From Fen-549 sp050011315 (GTDB taxonomy: Bacteria > Actinomycetota > Thermoleophilia > Gaiellales > Gaiellaceae): a stretch of DNA of 63,534 nucleotides. The stretch covers positions 1 through 63,534 of the forward strand of contig JBEKJI010000009.1 of the NCBI GenBank assembly GCA_050011315.1, written 5' to 3'. Numbering within the stretch: position 1 is the first letter of the stretch; every line of letters begins with the position of its first letter. The notes beneath the pieces are model-generated. The model did not search any database. It had not been told where the DNA came from and saw only the letters and a list, made by a program, of their open reading frames with translations. A program made the translations under genes and the position numbers. This document shows positions 35,616 to 44,996 of the stretch, in pieces.

Positions 35616-37196
35616 ATGGCCAATGAGATGCTCGACAAGATGAAGGCCGAACCCGGCGTTTGGGTCGAAGGGCCCGACGGCGAGCTCATCCCCGACTACG
35701 AATCCACCTTCCCGACGATCAAGGAGGGCGAGGTCGTTCACGGCACCGTCGTCCGCGTCGACAAGGACGAGGTTCTGGTCGACATCGGCTACAAGTCGGA
35801 GGGCGTCATCCCGGTCTCCGAGCTCTCGATCCGGCGCTCGATCGATCCTGGCGACGAGGTCACGCTCGGCGACGAGATCGACGCGCTCGTGCTCACCAAG
35901 GAGGACGCCGACGGACGGCTGATCCTCTCCAAGAAGCGCGCCCGCTTCGAGCTGGCCTGGAAGTCGATCGAGGAGAAGGCACAGTCGGGCGAGCCGATCG
36001 TGGGCCGCGTGATCGAGGTCGTCAAGGGCGGCCTGATCATCGACCTCGGCGTGCGCGGCTTCCTGCCCGCCTCGCTGGTGGATATCCGCCGCGTCCAGGA
36101 TCTGGACGAGTTCATGGGCACCGAGCTTCGCGCCAAGGTGATCGAGCTCAACCGCTCGCGCAACAACGTCGTCCTCTCGCGCCGGGCGGTGCTCGAGGAC
36201 GAGCGCAAGGAGATGCGCCAGGCGATTCTCGACCGGCTCAACCCGGGCGATGTGATCGAGGGCCAGATCTCGAACATCGTCGACTTCGGCGCCTTCGTCG
36301 ATCTCGACGGCATGGACGGGCTGATCCACATCTCGGAGCTCTCCTGGAGCCATGTCAACCATCCCTCCGAGGTGCTCGACGTCGGGCAGACCGTCAGGGT
36401 CAAGGTGCTCGATATCGATCGCGAGCGCCAGCGCATCTCGCTCGGGCTCAAGCAAACCCAGATGGATCCCTGGCAGCAGGTGATCGAGGCATACGGCGCC
36501 GACGACGAGGTCGAGGGCCGCGTGACCAAGGTCGTCACCTTCGGCGCCTTCATCGAGATCGTCCCCGGTGTCGAGGGGCTGGTGCACATCTCCGAGCTGG
36601 CGCAGCATCACGTCGAGAACCCGCGCGAGATCGTCTCGCAGGGCGATCTGGTGCGCGTTGCCGTGCTCGAGATCGATGCCGAGCGCAGAAGGCTTTCCCT
36701 TTCCATGAAACGCGTCGAGGGCGGCCCGGTCGTGATCGAGGCCGCGCCCCGGAGTGCCGTCGCCGAGGAAGAGGAGCTGGGCGAGGAGCCGCAGGCTGAG
36801 GCAGAGCCGGGCGAGGAGCCCCAGGCCGAGGTAGAGCCGGGCGAAGAGCCGCAGGCCGAGGCAGAGCCGGGCGAAGAGCCGCAGGCCGAGGCAGAGCCAG
36901 GCGAGGAGCCCCAGGCCGAGGCGGAAGGCGAAGAAACGGTCACGGGCGAAGAGCCTCAGGCTGAGGCAGAGCCGGGCGAAGAGCACCAGGCCGAGCCAGA
37001 GCCGAGCGCGGAGCCCGACGCCGAGGTGGAAGGCGAGACGGTCACGGGCGAAGAGCCCCAGGCCGAGGTGGAGGGCGAAGAAACGGTCGCAGCGGCCGTC
37101 TCCGGCGAGCAGCCGGCCGAGAGCGACCAGTCCGAAGACATCGAGCCGGAACTCGCCGAGGCTGGCGAGACGGCCACGGACGAGACCAGCGAGTAA
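35616..37196 (+). CDS. rpsA: 30S ribosomal protein S1 with long acidic repeat tail
   Basis: S1 binds mRNA and helps start translation. The 526-residue protein has four S1 domains (about 37-105, 123-190, 212-280, 297-365; markers GVIPVSEL, GFLPASLVD, GFGAF-type IVDFGAFVDL and VVTFGAFIEI), the usual number in actinomycetes. The last 140 residues are different: a tandem array based on the decapeptide GEEPQAEAEP, almost without basic residues, ending in an Asp/Glu/Thr-rich tail. The array starts near 36776. The gene precedes coaE by three bases. Confidence 0.93.
   Translation: MANEMLDKMKAEPGVWVEGPDGELIPDYESTFPTIKEGEVVHGTVVRVDKDEVLVDIGYKSEGVIPVSELSIRRSIDPGDEVTLGDEIDALVLTKEDADGRLILSKKRARFELAWKSIEEKAQSGEPIVGRVIEVVKGGLIIDLGVRGFLPASLVDIRRVQDLDEFMGTELRAKVIELNRSRNNVVLSRRAVLEDERKEMRQAILDRLNPGDVIEGQISNIVDFGAFVDLDGMDGLIHISELSWSHVNHPSEVLDVGQTVRVKVLDIDRERQRISLGLKQTQMDPWQQVIEAYGADDEVEGRVTKVVTFGAFIEIVPGVEGLVHISELAQHHVENPREIVSQGDLVRVAVLEIDAERRRLSLSMKRVEGGPVVIEAAPRSAVAEEEELGEEPQAEAEPGEEPQAEVEPGEEPQAEAEPGEEPQAEAEPGEEPQAEAEGEETVTGEEPQAEAEPGEEHQAEPEPSAEPDAEVEGETVTGEEPQAEVEGEETVAAAVSGEQPAESDQSEDIEPELAEAGETATDETSE
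36776..37085 (+). repeat. In-frame tandem 30-bp repeats coding the acidic S1 tail
   Basis: Units of 30 bases (gcgaggagccgcaggctgag and its variants plus gcagagccgg) repeat about five times head to tail from 36779, then recur in interrupted form with GEETVTGEEPQ inserts. The repeat is in frame and codes GEEPQAE(A/V)EP. Near-identical units suggest recent slippage, so copy number may vary between strains. Confidence 0.88.
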
Positions 37197-37199
37197 CCG

Positions 37200-37802
37200 A
37201 TGCGGCCGCTTGCGGTCGCGCTCACCGGCGGCGTCGGTGCCGGCAAGAGCGAAGCCCTACGCCTCTTCAAGAGTCTCGGCGCGGCCACGCTCTCGAGCGA
37301 CGAGATCGTGCACGAGCTGCTGCGGCGTGACGCCGGGGTCAGGGCCAGGCTCGAGGAGCGTTTCGGCCCTCAGGTCGTCACGCCCGCCGGCGAGATCGAC
37401 CGCGCCGTGCTCGGCCGCCAGGTGTTCAAGCACCCCGACGATCTCTACTACCTGGAGTCGGTTCTGCACCCGCGTGTCATTCGCGAGCAGAGGCGTTTTC
37501 GCGAGCAGCTCGCCGCCTCGCCCGAAGCGCCGCCGATCTGCGTCATCGAGGTGCCGCTGCTGTACGAGGTGCGCGGCGAGGGGCGCTTCGACAAGGTCGT
37601 CGTGATCACCGCGGCGCCCGAGCTCAGGCGGGCGCGGGCCGGCTTCCGCATCGACGAGCGCGAGGAGCGGTTGATCTCCGACGCCGAGAAGGGTCGCCGC
37701 GCCGACTTCGTCTTCTCGAACGACGGCTCGCTGCAGGAGCTCGAGGCGTTCGTCAAAGACGTCTGGCGCCAGCTTGTGGCCGAGCTGGAGGCGCAAGCGT
37801 GA
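37200..37802 (+). CDS. coaE: Dephospho-CoA kinase
   Basis: This kinase performs the last step of coenzyme A synthesis. The 200-residue protein has the P-loop GGVGAGKSEAL near residue 8, the conserved LSSDEIVHELL near 31, the lid region IPLLYE-like VIEVPLLYEV near 117 and a C-terminal ND-G-S motif (FSNDGSLQELE). The gene begins three bases after rpsA and overlaps the next start by four bases (GTGA). Confidence 0.94.
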   Translation: MRPLAVALTGGVGAGKSEALRLFKSLGAATLSSDEIVHELLRRDAGVRARLEERFGPQVVTPAGEIDRAVLGRQVFKHPDDLYYLESVLHPRVIREQRRFREQLAASPEAPPICVIEVPLLYEVRGEGRFDKVVVITAAPELRRARAGFRIDEREERLISDAEKGRRADFVFSNDGSLQELEAFVKDVWRQLVAELEAQA

Positions 37803-38356
37803 AACGCCTAATCGGGCTCGGGCTGGTGGCGACGGTTCTGCTCGGCGGCTTCGCATACGTTCACTTCGCTCAGCCCGGCTGGTGGGCTCGCCTCTGGCAT
37901 CCGCTTCCGTACCGGCAGATCGTGCTCGGTCATGCTAAGAACTACAAACTCGACCCCGCGCTAGTCGCCGCCGTCATCTACCAGGAGAGCCGCTTCCGTC
38001 CCCGGGCCCACTCCGACTCGGGCGCGATCGGCCTGATGCAGCTGATGCCGAAGACCGCGCAGGGAATCGCCGACCACACCGGCGGCACCCACTTCGTGGT
38101 CTCCGATCTCTACAACCCGGAGATCAACGTTCGCTACGGCGCCTGGTACCTGAGGCATCTGCTGGACAAGTACGGCAACGAGCGACTGGCGCTCGCCGCC
38201 TACAACGCCGGTCAGCAGAACGTCGATCACTGGCTGGCAGCGGGCGAAGGCATCGCCTTCGCCGAGACTCGATCCTACGTCAACCAGGTCGAGCGTCTGA
38301 AACGGCTCTATCGGCGCATCTACCCGGTCCTTCGCACCGGCACTCAGTCGGGCTAG
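37799..38356 (+). CDS. Membrane-anchored lytic transglycosylase (SLT type)
   Basis: The 185-residue protein has an N-terminal membrane helix or signal (LIGLGLVATVLLGGFAYVHFA) and then an SLT/goose-lysozyme-like domain. The catalytic Glu is in YQESRF, followed by GAIGLMQLMPKTA and YLRHLLDKYGNERLALAAYNAG, the three hallmark motifs. It cleaves glycan strands of peptidoglycan. It overlaps coaE, so the two are co-expressed; this coaE-transglycosylase pairing looks structural rather than functional. Confidence 0.92.
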   Translation: MKRLIGLGLVATVLLGGFAYVHFAQPGWWARLWHPLPYRQIVLGHAKNYKLDPALVAAVIYQESRFRPRAHSDSGAIGLMQLMPKTAQGIADHTGGTHFVVSDLYNPEINVRYGAWYLRHLLDKYGNERLALAAYNAGQQNVDHWLAAGEGIAFAETRSYVNQVERLKRLYRRIYPVLRTGTQSG

Positions 38357-38389
38357 AAAAGCGGGCTGCCCACGCATGATTTGACGTGG

Positions 38390-38409
38390 AGCTTATTAGC
38401 TAATAAGCT
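38390..38409. promoter_or_regulatory. Perfect 20-bp palindrome, ArsR-type operator
   Basis: AGCTTATTAGCTAATAAGCT equals its own reverse complement. It ends eight bases before the ATG of the ArsR gene and overlaps a promoter with TTGACG at 38381-38386 and a TA-rich -10 region inside the palindrome. Its low GC stands out from its neighbours. The position fits autorepression, and the short distance to ATG suggests a leaderless mRNA. Confidence 0.85.
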
Positions 38410-38417
38410 AATTATTC

Positions 38418-38723
38418 ATGGCAATTCAGGACGTATACCGCGCTCTCTCCGATCCCGTGCGGCGGAAGATCCTCAAGCTGCTGCAGGACGGTCCGCTACC
38501 CGCCGGCGCCGTCGCCGCCGAGTTCGAGATCTCCTGGCCGTCGGTCTCGCGGCACCTCGGCGTGCTGACGAACGCCGGGCTCGTGCGCCACGAGCGAAAC
38601 GGCCAGCAGGTCATCTACGAGCTGACCACCTCGGTACTGGTCGACATCGTCACCGAGCTCGCCGAGCTCACGCGCGTCGGGGGAAACGCAGTAGAGCAAT
38701 CCGAGCAAGAAAGGACGCAATGA
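38418..38723 (+). CDS. ArsR-family transcriptional regulator
   Basis: The 101-residue winged-helix protein has the ArsR core: YRALSDPVRRKILKLLQDG, WPSVSRHLGVLTNAGLVRHERNG and QQVIYEL. No cysteine-rich metal site is visible, so it belongs to the group that senses something other than arsenic or uses protein partners (as in SdpR-like regulators). A palindromic operator abuts its start, pointing to autoregulation. Its stop overlaps the next ATG, so it controls at least the small membrane protein that follows. Confidence 0.92.
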   Translation: MAIQDVYRALSDPVRRKILKLLQDGPLPAGAVAAEFEISWPSVSRHLGVLTNAGLVRHERNGQQVIYELTTSVLVDIVTELAELTRVGGNAVEQSEQERTQ

Positions 38724-38947
38724 ATCCCGCTTTGGCCTCTCTCCCCACGATCGGCATCGTCATCCTCGTTGCCGTGGTCGCCCTCGTCGCTTTCGCTGCT
38801 GGCTGGGTGCTCAGCGATGCCCGCGCGCGCGGCCTGCCGCGCCGGAAGGCTCTCACCTGGGCAGCCCTGCAGGGGATCGAGTTTCCGCTCTTCTTCTGGC
38901 TCTACCGCCGCGCCCGCCCACGCCGAATCAAGGGCCAATCCCGCTAG
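38720..38947 (+). CDS. Small membrane protein co-transcribed with ArsR
   Basis: This 75-residue protein has one strong membrane helix (IGIVILVAVVALVAFAAGWVL) and a second hydrophobic stretch (ALQGIEFPLFFWLY) with basic ends. It starts at the ATG overlapping the ArsR stop. Pairing of an ArsR regulator with a small membrane protein recalls SdpR-SdpI-type arrangements, but I see no sequence basis for an SdpI call. Function unknown. Confidence 0.8.
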   Translation: MNPALASLPTIGIVILVAVVALVAFAAGWVLSDARARGLPRRKALTWAALQGIEFPLFFWLYRRARPRRIKGQSR

Positions 38948-38948
38948 G

Positions 38949-38963
38949 TGTCCGAAACGGACA
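38949..38963 (+). terminator. Short hairpin after the ArsR operon
   Basis: TGTCCG-AAA-CGGACA forms a perfect 6-bp stem two bases after the stop. It lacks a T run, so it is a weak terminator candidate. The 170 bp from here to the YD-repeat start contain no recognisable riboswitch. Confidence 0.5.
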
Positions 38964-39117
38964 TGTCCCTCCGTCCCTCGGATGGGGGATCCCAGTGCTC
39001 GTCAGGAGGATATTCGCGCTCAGAGCTTGACTTCAGGTGAACCGGGTTCTTGGGTTGGTGCGCCGGGTTGGTTGCCACTTGGTAACGGCTCGCCCCCCAA
39101 AAAAGAGGAGTTCTGCG

Positions 39118-42100
39118 ATGCGTGCCGCCACTCGCCTCCGCCTACCGCTTGCGACCGCGGTCGGTCTAGTTACCCTTTTCTGCCTGCTTGCCAGCGCCTC
39201 GAGTGCTTCCGGCGGCAACGTCGCCCCCTATCTGGATCCCGCCTATGCGAGCAAGCTACTTCAGCTCGTGCAGGATCAACCCGCCTGGCAGGACGCGGTG
39301 ACAAACGGCTCGAACCAGGACATTCAGGACCAGCTCGGCAAGGTGAGGCTGGCGGCGATCAGGGCGAGTCTGCCTGCGCCGAAGGATCTGCTCCGTAACT
39401 GGATGAACAGCACCGTTCACGGGCAGCTCACGATCAAGCCGGACGTGAGTGACAGCTGGAGCTGGGCCATGGTCGACGGCAGCCAGAGCGACTACCCACA
39501 CTACGTGATCACCATGGACGGTTTCCTCGGGACGGTTGCGCCCTTCACGACCGGGCACGCTCGGCCGGGCATCGCCTACTGGCAGTACGACGCGCAGGGC
39601 CGTCTCTCGTTCAGCGATCCCCCAAACCAGGGCCTCACGACAACCGTGAACGACGGAAATCCGACCTGGGCGCTCACCTTCGCAGGCACCGACGACAGCG
39701 TCGACTACAACTCCTTCGCTGCGAGCCTTCTGCTCGACCCCTGCCCCGCCTGCTACGCCATGGGCTCCTTCATGGGGGCGATGTCTGAGCGCCAGCAGGA
39801 GCTTGCCGGAATGGGGACGCTCTCAAGCTGGCCGACCGCCTATTGGTGCTCGTCGGGACAGATCTACCCCTGGATCGGGCCCTTCCCGGCCTGGGGATTC
39901 CCCTGCTCGGGCACTCCCTACACTCAAACCTGGAACGCGGTCTGGCTGGACGGCTCGGCGATAGCCAACGATCCGGTGACGGTCGGCTCGAGACTTCCCT
40001 TCGACGGGCACTCCAGCTACTACGACCAGTTCAGCGCCTCGGCGGGAGCGGCGCTCAGCTGGAATCTAGACGCCGCCCGCTCGGCGATCGGCGCCGACGG
40101 CAACACGACCACATGGGTCAACTGCGAGCTCACACAGGGGCCGACCTCCAGCGTCTGTAAACCGCCCACGTTCACCCTCTCTGCTCCGAGCCCGAGTTAC
40201 AAGCTTCTCACCAACAGAACCGTGACCTTCGACGTAAACGTCGATTACGTCAAAGACCCAAGCGGCACCGTTCTCACGGCGACGATCACGGGCGCGAATC
40301 CGCAAACTCTCTCGGCCACCGTTCAGGGCACGACCGCGACTTTCTCCTACACCGGCACGAACACCGGCACAGACACGGTGCAGGTGTCCGGCGCGCTAGG
40401 CGGCTACACGATCTCATCGAACAAGAAGCTGGTTTCATGGGTCGTTCCGACGCTCACGCTATCTCAGCCGAGCCCGGACTCCGACCTCGTCACCGGTGAC
40501 GAGGTGAGCTTCGACGTCGAGGTCGGGAACGTCCCCGATGCAAAGGGGAGCGTGCTCACCGCGACCATCACCGGCGCCAACCCAAGAACAGTCTCCGCCA
40601 CGGTCGAGGGCACGACTGCGAGCTTCTCCTACAGCGGCTCACATGCCGGCGTGGACGGCGTGCAGGTGTCGGGCGAGTTCGCCGGTAACCACGTCTCTTC
40701 GAACACCGTAGAGGTCTCCTGGACCGCGCTCGCCGACTGGCTGGAAGAGAACTTCGGCCTGCCGGGAGAGAGCCTGTACCTATACTCGGCCACCACAACC
40801 TGGGCCGACCCGGTCAACAGCGCTACCGGCAACTTCTACCAGTCGGTGACAGACATCTCGATTCCGGGAGCAGGGATCCCCTTCTCGCTCGAGCGCACCT
40901 ACAACTCCCGTGACGACGCGGTGGGCGTGCTCGACCGGGGCTGGAGCGCGAGCCTCTATGCGTCTCTCAGCACGGACTATCGAGGGAACGTGACGCTCAA
41001 GGCGGGAAACGGACAGGAGGTCCGCTTCGGCCTTCGGCTGGACGGCTCCTACGTAGGCGATGCGAACGTCACCGCGAGACTTACGAAGGCAGGCTCGGGC
41101 TACGACCTCGTCCTCCATGACCAGGATGTCCAGCACTTCGACTCAGACGGTCGGCTCGTCTCCTGGCTCGATCCAAACGGCCAGGGCCTCCACTTCTCAT
41201 ACGCCGCGGATGGCCTTCTCGAGAGCGTCAGCGACTCCGCCGGCCGCCAGATCGGTCTCTCCTACAACGAAGACCATCACCTGTCCCGGGTCTCGCTCCC
41301 CGACGGAACGACGCTTGCCTACGGCTACGACGGAGACTTCCTGACCACCTTCACCGACCAGACCGGAGCCGTGACGAGATACGTCTACGACGATAACGGC
41401 TTCTTGAAGAGCGCAACCGACGGATCGGGGAAACTCCTGTTCGAAAACACCTACGACAGCGAAGGGCGCGTGCTGACCCAGAAAGACGCTCTCGGTGCAG
41501 AGAGCAGCTTCGACTGGTCTGGCGCCTCGGCGGTTGCCACCGACGCGACGGGCTCGACGTGGAAAGACACCTACAACGATGACGGCCAGCTCTCCAAGCG
41601 AATCGACCCGCTCGGAAACGACGCCCACTACGTCTACGACGACGCAAACAACCTCCTCTCGGTCACCGACCCGCTCGGAAACACGACCACCATGACCTAC
41701 GACGGGCGCGGAAACATGCTCTCTCGTACAGATGCGCTCGGCGCTGCGGAGAGCTGGACCTACGACTCCGACAACAACGTCCTAAGCCACACCGACCAGC
41801 TCGGGCACGTCACTCGTGACACCTACGACGCGAACGGAAACCTCCTGACAGAGACCGACCCGACCGGCGCCGTAACGACCTACGAATACGACTCGGCCGG
41901 GCGCCTCGTCTCCGCAACAGATCCGCTCGGCCGAACAACCCGGGACGTCTACGACGACCAGGGAAACCTGATCGCGACCATCTCGCCCTCGGGCGCCAAG
42001 AGGACGATGAGCTACGACTCGCTTGGGCGGATGGTGGCCGAGACCGACCCGCTCGGAAACACGACCACGTATATCTTCGACGCGAATGGACGCCCGATCA

Positions 42101-44985
42101 AGACCACGGACCCGCTCGGCCATTCGACGATTTCGACCTACGACGACGCGGGCCGTCTCGTCGCCAAGACCGACGCGAACGGAAACACGACCCGCTACCT
42201 CTATGACGAAGCCGGCCACCAGGTGGCCGTTATCGCGCCGGACGGATCTATCACTCGCTCGGCCTACGATTCGGTCGACAACCTGATCTCGACCACGGAC
42301 GCGCTCGGAAATAAGACGACCTTCGAATACGACGCGGACGGACGTCAGACAGCGGAGATCTCCCCGACCGGCGAGCGCACGACTACCACCTACGATGCGA
42401 ACGGGAACCGGGTCGCCTCTACCGACCCCCTCGGGAACTCGACCACCACCGCCTACGACGCACTCGGGCACTCGATCTCGAGCACCGATCCGCTCGGCAG
42501 GACAACGAAGACCGTCTACGACCCCGCCGGAAACGTCGTGGAAACCACCGGTCCGTCCGGCGATAAGACAGCTTCCGAGTACGACGCCGGCGGCAATCTG
42601 ATCAAGACGACAGACCCGCTTGGCCACTCGACCACCTCGACCTACGATGACGCGGGTCAGCTCGTTGCGAAAACCGATGCGAATGGCCACACGACTCACT
42701 ACGCCTACGACCTAGACGGCCGCAAGGTTTCAGTAACCGCTCCCGACGGCTCGGTCACGAGCTACGCCTACGACGCCGATGGAAACATGCTCAAGCGCAC
42801 CGACGCAAACGGACACGTGACGACCTACCGCTACGACGCCGCCGGCGACAAGACTCAAGTAGTAAACCCGCTTGGCTCGCGCTCGACCTACTCCTATGAC
42901 GCGAACGGAAACCAGATCAAGACGGTGACGGCGATCGGGAACGCGACTACTCGCGCGGGCGATGGCGAGATCACGATGACATACGACTCCCAGGAACGCC
43001 TGATGCGAAAGAGCTACTCGGACGGCACTCCGTCGGTTTCCTACTCGTACGACGCAAACGGCGACAAGACTCAGATGACGGACGGTACCGGCAAGACGAC
43101 CTACGCCTACGACCGAAACGGCCGCCTGATCGCAGTCTCGGGCTCGAGCGGAGGCTTCCTCTACCGTTACGACGAAGACGGAAACCTCGTCTCCCGCACC
43201 TATCCAAACGGTCTCGAGACGACCTACGGCTACGACTCGGCAGGCCAGATGGTGGATGCGACCGTCAAGGGCGAGACGACCCGCTACACCTACGACGCAC
43301 TTGGAAACCTCGCCTCCACCCTGCACCCAAACGGCATCCTCGACACGCGCTCCTACGACGCGGCAGAGCGCGTGACGGAGATCAGCGGCAAGACCAAGGA
43401 GGGAAAGCCCTTCTACTCGCGCTCCTACACCTACGATCCGGTCGGAAACCCAGTGACGCGTACGGCCTCGAGCGTCCGAAAGGACTCCTCTCTCGGCTGG
43501 TGGCTCAAGAACTGGTGGCGAAAGGATGGAGCTCTCTCCAAGTGGGCGGAGACCTACACCTACGACTCGAACGATCGCCTCACCGAGGCCTGCATGAACA
43601 CTTCCTGCTCTCGCTACTTCAAGTACTCCTACGACCCGGTCGGAAACAGGACGCAACTTCAAACGAGAAAGGGTAAGACGCTCTACTCATACGACGCAGC
43701 CGATGAGCTCGTGAATACGAGCGATGGCCACCACACCCTTGGCCGCTACTCCTACGACCCGAACGGAAACGAGCTCTTCGACGGCTCCACCCGCTACGCC
43801 TACAACCTCGCCAACGAGCTCACGCAGGTGATTGGCGAAGGCAAGAACGCGAGTTACACCTACACGGGCGATGATCTAATGGCGACGAGGAGCACCCGCT
43901 CCGATACGACCACCTACAGCTGGGATACGAGCTCAGCCCTAGGCGAGCTAGCGCTGGAGACCGATTCCAGGGGCTGGGACAAGCTCATGGGCAAGAACGC
44001 CAAGGCCCACACATACGGCCTGGATCCACTCGGCATCGTTACCCAGGGAGGAAGCTACACCTTCCACACCGACGCGCTCGGCTCGGTGGTAGAGCTCTCC
44101 GATAGCCGCGGGAAGCTCGTGGAGTCCTATCGCTACACGCCCTTCGGCGAAGCCTACGGCCCCGGTCGCTCCGACGAAGCCGCCGGCGACTCTCTGAACC
44201 CGGTCCGCTTCACGGGTCAGTATCTCGACTCCGGATCCGGCCTATACGATCTTAGGGCGAGAGAATACGACCCCGAGCTAGGGCGATTTTTCGAGGTCGA
44301 CCCGCAGGAGGCAGGTGCGGACGGCGTTTATCTCGGCGCCTACCTATATGCCGACGACCGGCCAACCGTGATGACCGATCCGAGCGGCGATAAGGCTGTT
44401 TCGACAACGTCAGGCCTCAAAACAGCGCGTATCAAGGCGTACATCAATGCCTACGCAACGAGCACAAACCCGTTTTTCGGGCGTATATATCATTACCATT
44501 GGTACTGTCTTGGGCTTTGTGGGGTTTGCGAAGACTGTACGAACTTCGTCTCACAAGTGCTTTACGCTGGAGGTTGGTCACTCGATAACGACTGGTATTT
44601 CAGAGCGGCACCTATCAGCACCACTAGCTATCCGGATATGCCCTACCAGGTCTACTCCTTTTCAAGAGCGTGGACAGTAGTACACGATTTTATTGTCCAC
44701 GCTATTAAATCTGGTCGAGCTTCGGTCGGGTCGCGAGCACTTGCGGCTACCGGCGACGTCGTCGCTGTGAGCGGTCAACCGACTGCCGCGCCCGGGCCTA
44801 ATTACCCCGCTTATCATCTAATGATAGTTAACTATACGAGTGGTAGCGGTAAGAATAAGCAGATCTTCGTTGCGGCCCATTGTAATGATTATCTAAAGCG
44901 CCGACTTTACGAGATCCCTCGGAACACGTCTTCCGTACAAAAAGACATAGGGAACACCGGTTTCATGTTCCTCCACATGCGATAG
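39118..44985 (+). CDS. Secreted YD-repeat (RHS-like) protein with C-terminal amidase-like domain
   Basis: I start at the ATG at 39118 (ribosome site AGAGGAG); 1955 residues. A signal peptide (1-28) is followed by an unassigned region, two tandem Ig-like modules (about 347-441 and 442-534), a DUF6531-like entry (VNSATGNFYQSVTDI near 567), YD repeats to about 1640, and the RHS-core end motif (YLDSGSGLYDLRAREYDP near 1710; DPSG near 1753). The last 200 residues match a papain-like putative amidase (DCTNFVSQVLYAGG with Cys1807, then YHLMIV and HCND). This layout is that of polymorphic secreted toxins; peptidoglycan is the likely target. The tip has visibly lower GC and different codon use from the rest. 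Confidence 0.88.
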   Translation: MRAATRLRLPLATAVGLVTLFCLLASASSASGGNVAPYLDPAYASKLLQLVQDQPAWQDAVTNGSNQDIQDQLGKVRLAAIRASLPAPKDLLRNWMNSTVHGQLTIKPDVSDSWSWAMVDGSQSDYPHYVITMDGFLGTVAPFTTGHARPGIAYWQYDAQGRLSFSDPPNQGLTTTVNDGNPTWALTFAGTDDSVDYNSFAASLLLDPCPACYAMGSFMGAMSERQQELAGMGTLSSWPTAYWCSSGQIYPWIGPFPAWGFPCSGTPYTQTWNAVWLDGSAIANDPVTVGSRLPFDGHSSYYDQFSASAGAALSWNLDAARSAIGADGNTTTWVNCELTQGPTSSVCKPPTFTLSAPSPSYKLLTNRTVTFDVNVDYVKDPSGTVLTATITGANPQTLSATVQGTTATFSYTGTNTGTDTVQVSGALGGYTISSNKKLVSWVVPTLTLSQPSPDSDLVTGDEVSFDVEVGNVPDAKGSVLTATITGANPRTVSATVEGTTASFSYSGSHAGVDGVQVSGEFAGNHVSSNTVEVSWTALADWLEENFGLPGESLYLYSATTTWADPVNSATGNFYQSVTDISIPGAGIPFSLERTYNSRDDAVGVLDRGWSASLYASLSTDYRGNVTLKAGNGQEVRFGLRLDGSYVGDANVTARLTKAGSGYDLVLHDQDVQHFDSDGRLVSWLDPNGQGLHFSYAADGLLESVSDSAGRQIGLSYNEDHHLSRVSLPDGTTLAYGYDGDFLTTFTDQTGAVTRYVYDDNGFLKSATDGSGKLLFENTYDSEGRVLTQKDALGAESSFDWSGASAVATDATGSTWKDTYNDDGQLSKRIDPLGNDAHYVYDDANNLLSVTDPLGNTTTMTYDGRGNMLSRTDALGAAESWTYDSDNNVLSHTDQLGHVTRDTYDANGNLLTETDPTGAVTTYEYDSAGRLVSATDPLGRTTRDVYDDQGNLIATISPSGAKRTMSYDSLGRMVAETDPLGNTTTYIFDANGRPIKTTDPLGHSTISTYDDAGRLVAKTDANGNTTRYLYDEAGHQVAVIAPDGSITRSAYDSVDNLISTTDALGNKTTFEYDADGRQTAEISPTGERTTTTYDANGNRVASTDPLGNSTTTAYDALGHSISSTDPLGRTTKTVYDPAGNVVETTGPSGDKTASEYDAGGNLIKTTDPLGHSTTSTYDDAGQLVAKTDANGHTTHYAYDLDGRKVSVTAPDGSVTSYAYDADGNMLKRTDANGHVTTYRYDAAGDKTQVVNPLGSRSTYSYDANGNQIKTVTAIGNATTRAGDGEITMTYDSQERLMRKSYSDGTPSVSYSYDANGDKTQMTDGTGKTTYAYDRNGRLIAVSGSSGGFLYRYDEDGNLVSRTYPNGLETTYGYDSAGQMVDATVKGETTRYTYDALGNLASTLHPNGILDTRSYDAAERVTEISGKTKEGKPFYSRSYTYDPVGNPVTRTASSVRKDSSLGWWLKNWWRKDGALSKWAETYTYDSNDRLTEACMNTSCSRYFKYSYDPVGNRTQLQTRKGKTLYSYDAADELVNTSDGHHTLGRYSYDPNGNELFDGSTRYAYNLANELTQVIGEGKNASYTYTGDDLMATRSTRSDTTTYSWDTSSALGELALETDSRGWDKLMGKNAKAHTYGLDPLGIVTQGGSYTFHTDALGSVVELSDSRGKLVESYRYTPFGEAYGPGRSDEAAGDSLNPVRFTGQYLDSGSGLYDLRAREYDPELGRFFEVDPQEAGADGVYLGAYLYADDRPTVMTDPSGDKAVSTTSGLKTARIKAYINAYATSTNPFFGRIYHYHWYCLGLCGVCEDCTNFVSQVLYAGGWSLDNDWYFRAAPISTTSYPDMPYQVYSFSRAWTVVHDFIVHAIKSGRASVGSRALAATGDVVAVSGQPTAAPGPNYPAYHLMIVNYTSGSGKNKQIFVAAHCNDYLKRRLYEIPRNTSSVQKDIGNTGFMFLHMR
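44386..44985 (+). other. Variable C-terminal tip of the YD-repeat protein
   Basis: This segment codes the domain after the DPSG junction. It has more A/T (for example the stretch near 44480-44510 and 44820-44850) than the GC-rich repeats. It carries the Cys-His-Asn/Asp triad candidates of the amidase-like domain. A composition break exactly at the RHS junction is the usual mark of an exchangeable toxin tip. Confidence 0.7.
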
Positions 44986-44996
44986 AGTACGGCGAG

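Noticed and set aside
38964..39117. Possible riboswitch upstream of the YD-repeat gene
   Set aside because: The GGTGAACCGGG and GGTAACGGC stretches faintly recall ligand-binding RNAs upstream of wall genes, but I could not fit a full consensus structure.
41600..43200. DNA-level tandem repeats in the YD gene as a separate repeat element
   Set aside because: They are the coding repeats of the YD domain itself, in frame and diverged as expected.
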